Positions 60,644 through 64,000 of a stretch of 64,000 nucleotides of DNA are shown piece after piece. The stretch comes from an uncultured Bacilli bacterium (GTDB taxonomy: Bacteria; Bacillota_I; Bacilli_A; RF39; UBA660), in contig CANQIL010000005.1 of assembly GCA_947624045.1 (NCBI GenBank), forward strand, positions 1 through 64,000, written 5' to 3'. The notes beneath the pieces are model-generated. The model ran no database searches, was not told the DNA's origin, and saw nothing but the letters and a program-made list of their open reading frames with translations. The first letter of the stretch is position 1. Every line of letters starts with the position of its first letter. Position numbers and translations under genes: made by a program.

Positions 60644-62503
60644 TTAATTTTTCTTTAGTAAAACTTTACTTTTCTTTTGTTCTTTAAGTGCTTTCATCTT
60701 TTTAATAATACCTTTTACAAAATAAACTTCTAATGGATAAGCCAATTCTTTAGGAGCATTATCAATACCATTAGGATATTTTCTTATTAATATATCTTGG
60801 TCACTTTGATTTAATTTTTCCATAAGACAAAATACTTCTTCTTTAGAATCCATTCTTAATATTTCTACTAAGGTTAAATCACTTAATGTTAAATAGCTTT
60901 CTTTTTTTAAAGCTTTAGTAATTATATCTAATTTATCAATTAATTCTTTAAATTCCAAAGTATTAATAGCTAGAGCTTTCTTATCAAAATATTCACCATA
61001 AATATTTTTTAAGTAATGAACTTCATTTTCTTCTAAGTATGAAAAAGCACTAAAGAGATATTTTTGAGAATTTTTAAAATAATCATAAATATGTAACATT
61101 TTTTCTTCTTTAGATAAATCAATAACTTTATCTAAATAATTAACACTATTACGAACTTTTTGTTGCTTTTTTAATTTCTTTAAAGCCGCTTTTTCAATTT
61201 GACGAATTCTTTCACCACGAACATTTAAATGTTTACCAATTTGTTCTAAAGTTTCTTCTTTTTCATTATTTAAACCAAAGTGGTGAATCAAGACATAGCG
61301 TTCTTTTTCATTTAAGGTATCTAGAATTTCTAATATATTTTCTTGGAGATTTGTTTTAAGAAAATTATCTTCAATATCAACACTATCATCACGGACAAAG
61401 TCAATTAGTTCAAAGTCGTCATTATTTTTATCAACTTGAACATTGTAACTAGTAGTATCAATAGAAGCATTAATTAAATCTTCTACTTTTTTTACTGAAA
61501 TACCTAATTTTTTTGCAAGTTCTTCTTTAGTAGCTTCTCTACCTAAAATATTATTAAGTTCTACTTTTGTTTTATTTAACTCATTAATTTTTCTTCTTAA
61601 AGAAATAGGTATTCTAATAGTTCTACCATAACAATTAATAGATGTTTTTATTGAATTACTAATAAAAGCAGTAGCATAAGTTGAAAATCTTACTCCTTTA
61701 CTAATATCAAATCTATCAATAGCTTTCATTAAGCCAATATTACCCTCTTGAATTAAATCATCTAAATCTAAACCTCTATTTTGATAATCTTTAGCAATAC
61801 TTATAACTAATCTTAGATTATGTTTAATTAAATATTCTTTAGCTTCTTTATTGCCTTTTAATACTTGTTCAAAAAAATACTTTTCTTCTTCAGCTGTTAA
61901 GATTTTACTTGGTATTGTGCCAATATATGTATAAGCGCCAAGTTGATTAGTTTGGAAATTATCTGTTTCATAATCTCTTTCTTCTAAAAGATAGTTATTA
62001 TTAAAATATAAAGTAATTAAAGGATAAAGAGGCGTATCTAAAAGTAAATCAATTTTATCATCAGCAATACATTCTTTTATTAAAACTCTTAGTATAGTAT
62101 TATTAAGTAAAAATTTATAATCTTCTACATCAAGATATGTTAAAGATGAATTTAACTCTTTAGAAAAGATAAGTAATTTTTCATAAGACTCAACTTCTGT
62201 ACTTGTTAATAAACAGTTGATATAGTCTTGTAAAATTTCCCTAGTATTATCATTTAAAATTTTATCTTTAAGTATTTCTTGATATTCTAAGTTATATTCT
62301 TTTTCTAATTTATCTAAAAATAGATTTAAATCTATAAATCTTTCTTGGTTTAATAATTTATTACAGACATTTTGAAATAAATTACTAGTAAAATCTTTAG
62401 ATAAATTCAAAAATGTATAGTTCTCATCTACTTTATTTTTTATTTCGTTAATTTTAGTAATAATTTCTTTTTTATCGCTTTTCATAATGTTTAGAGTACT
62501 CAT
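60644..62503 (-). CDS. Sigma-70 family protein, paralog with shorter C-terminal extension
   Basis: 'IKHNLRLVISIAKDYQNRGLDLDDLIQEGNIGLMKAIDRFDISKGVRFSTYATAFI', 'LNVRGERIRQIEKAALKKLKK'; 619 aa. Confidence 0.88.
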   Translation of the reverse strand: MSTLNIMKSDKKEIITKINEIKNKVDENYTFLNLSKDFTSNLFQNVCNKLLNQERFIDLNLFLDKLEKEYNLEYQEILKDKILNDNTREILQDYINCLLTSTEVESYEKLLIFSKELNSSLTYLDVEDYKFLLNNTILRVLIKECIADDKIDLLLDTPLYPLITLYFNNNYLLEERDYETDNFQTNQLGAYTYIGTIPSKILTAEEEKYFFEQVLKGNKEAKEYLIKHNLRLVISIAKDYQNRGLDLDDLIQEGNIGLMKAIDRFDISKGVRFSTYATAFISNSIKTSINCYGRTIRIPISLRRKINELNKTKVELNNILGREATKEELAKKLGISVKKVEDLINASIDTTSYNVQVDKNNDDFELIDFVRDDSVDIEDNFLKTNLQENILEILDTLNEKERYVLIHHFGLNNEKEETLEQIGKHLNVRGERIRQIEKAALKKLKKQQKVRNSVNYLDKVIDLSKEEKMLHIYDYFKNSQKYLFSAFSYLEENEVHYLKNIYGEYFDKKALAINTLEFKELIDKLDIITKALKKESYLTLSDLTLVEILRMDSKEEVFCLMEKLNQSDQDILIRKYPNGIDNAPKELAYPLEVYFVKGIIKKMKALKEQKKSKVLLKKN

Positions 62504-62586
62504 AAAATAACCATCCCCAATTGCTCACTTATTATAACAAAAGTTTCTAAAAAAGTCCAGAAAAAAAGCTCTAAGTAGAGCCTTAG

Positions 62587-63891
62587 TTACTTAAGTATAT
62601 TTTTAAAAGCATTAAGTATTCCATCAACATATGCACAACCCATAAAACATACGACGTTATCTTTTTCTTTTTCTAACTTGTTTATTGTATCGATACTTAT
62701 TATTTCACTATTAGGAATTTCTTTTGTTATGATACTAGAGTTTATTCCAGGATAGTCTTCTTGTTTTTCTCTATTACAATCAATTTCTGTTAAATATACT
62801 TTATCAGCTACTTTTAAAGAAGAAACAAACTCATCTTTAAAGTCTTTAGTTCTAGAATAAGTATTTGGTACAAAGACAACTGTCAATTTTTTATCGGGGT
62901 ATTTTTGCTTAACAGCTTCTAATGTAACTTTAATTTCCGTAGGATGATGAGCATAATCATCAATAATTATAGTGTTATTAACTACTTCTTCAGCAAATCG
63001 TCTTTTAGCATTTTTAAATGTTTCTAAGTATTTTTTTATTTCTTCTAAAGAAATGCCTAGTTCTCTACATAAAATAATAGCGGCAGTAGCATTAGAAACC
63101 ATATGTTTTCCAAATAAAGGAATACTAAAGTGATCTAGGAAAACATCATTATAATATAAATCAAATGAAGAATTTTTACTATTCAAATCGATATTTCTAA
63201 TGGAATAGTCATTTTCTCTTTTATAACCATAATAAATTACTGGTGTTTTAAAATTAATTTTTCTTATTTCGTCATTATCACCATTTACAATAATTTTCTT
63301 TTTCGTTTGATTAGCAAATATTTCAAAAGTATTTCTAATATCATCTATATTTTTATAACATTCTAAGTGTTCTGCTTCTATATTTGTAATTATAGAATAA
63401 GTTGGGTGATAGGCCGTAAAATGTTTATTGAATTCATCACTTTCAAAAACAAAGTATCGATTATTTTTAGAAGCCATACCATCTCCTGCTCCAATAAAGT
63501 AATTACAACCAACTGTTTCGGTTAAAATATGTTTTATTATTGATGAAGTAGTTGTTTTACCATGAGTTCCTGCTACTCCTATTGAATTAAAATCATTCAT
63601 CAAACTACCAATTATTTCATTATATTTAACTACTTTTAAGCCAAGTTCTTTAACTCTTTTTATTTCTTTATGGTCTTCTTTAAAAGCAACACTGTAAGTT
63701 ACAATAGTATCTTTATCTATATCATGATTATTATCATAATAAATTTTTATATTACGTTTTTCTAAGCCATCTTGGGTAAATTTATGTTCTTTGGCATCAT
63801 CATAACCACTTACTTCATTACCTAAGTCATATAAGATTTGCGCAAGTGTTGACATACCAGTTCCTTTTATACCTATACAATAATATTTCAT
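62587..63891 (-). CDS. murC: UDP-N-acetylmuramate--L-alanine ligase
   Basis: 'CIGIKGTGMSTLAQILYDLGNEVSGYD', 'VAGTHGKTTTSSIIKHIL', 'DDYAHHPTEIKVTLEAVKQKYP'. Confidence 0.95.
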   Translation of the reverse strand: MKYYCIGIKGTGMSTLAQILYDLGNEVSGYDDAKEHKFTQDGLEKRNIKIYYDNNHDIDKDTIVTYSVAFKEDHKEIKRVKELGLKVVKYNEIIGSLMNDFNSIGVAGTHGKTTTSSIIKHILTETVGCNYFIGAGDGMASKNNRYFVFESDEFNKHFTAYHPTYSIITNIEAEHLECYKNIDDIRNTFEIFANQTKKKIIVNGDNDEIRKINFKTPVIYYGYKRENDYSIRNIDLNSKNSSFDLYYNDVFLDHFSIPLFGKHMVSNATAAIILCRELGISLEEIKKYLETFKNAKRRFAEEVVNNTIIIDDYAHHPTEIKVTLEAVKQKYPDKKLTVVFVPNTYSRTKDFKDEFVSSLKVADKVYLTEIDCNREKQEDYPGINSSIITKEIPNSEIISIDTINKLEKEKDNVVCFMGCAYVDGILNAFKNILK

Positions 63892-64000
63892 TCACAACAC
63901 CTCTATTTAAGTATACTCTTTAATATTTTATAAGTAAAGGTGAAAAATGGTGAATTTTATGGCATTAAAACTAAATGGCAAGAATAATTATGGGTGAAGT

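Noticed and set aside
63940-64000. Truncated CDS at the window end
   Set aside because: The ATG near 63947 runs into a TGA before the window ends; no supported coding region.

Overview
AT-rich low-GC Gram-positive (Bacillota/Mycoplasmatota-like) chromosomal segment. Core genes include yebC, ruvAB, queA, tkt, uvrC, mutL, miaA, tgt, rarA, deoB and murC, plus parts of a type II secretion/com pilus-like set (prepilin, PilC/ComGB-like, prepilin peptidase), a P-type ATPase and an ABC exporter pair with a TetR regulator. There are two tRNA genes (Thr-CGT and Glu-CTC). An accessory stretch runs from the tRNA-Thr to about tgt (25.3-38.9 kb). It holds a tight four-gene radical-SAM / B12-type radical-SAM / tandem P-loop kinase / GT2 operon, two NUDIX enzymes, more P-loop kinases, a frameshifted KilA-N gene, a promoter-hairpin-terminator small-RNA candidate, and an 8-repeat HTH-like protein with a sigma-like C-terminus. 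The most striking signal is a three-member family of large anchored surface proteins (about 5.6, 8.0 and 46.8-48.8 kb) with FGE-sulfatase/C-type-lectin-like C-terminal domains and highly divergent last ~50 residues. Each has its own divergent XRE regulator and a paired-operator promoter with a different palindrome. The tails resemble variable proteins of diversity-generating retroelements, but no reverse transcriptase or template repeat is visible here. Two tandem sigma-70 proteins with long C-terminal extensions of degenerate repeats are also unusual. All calls come from reading the sequence; no searches were run.
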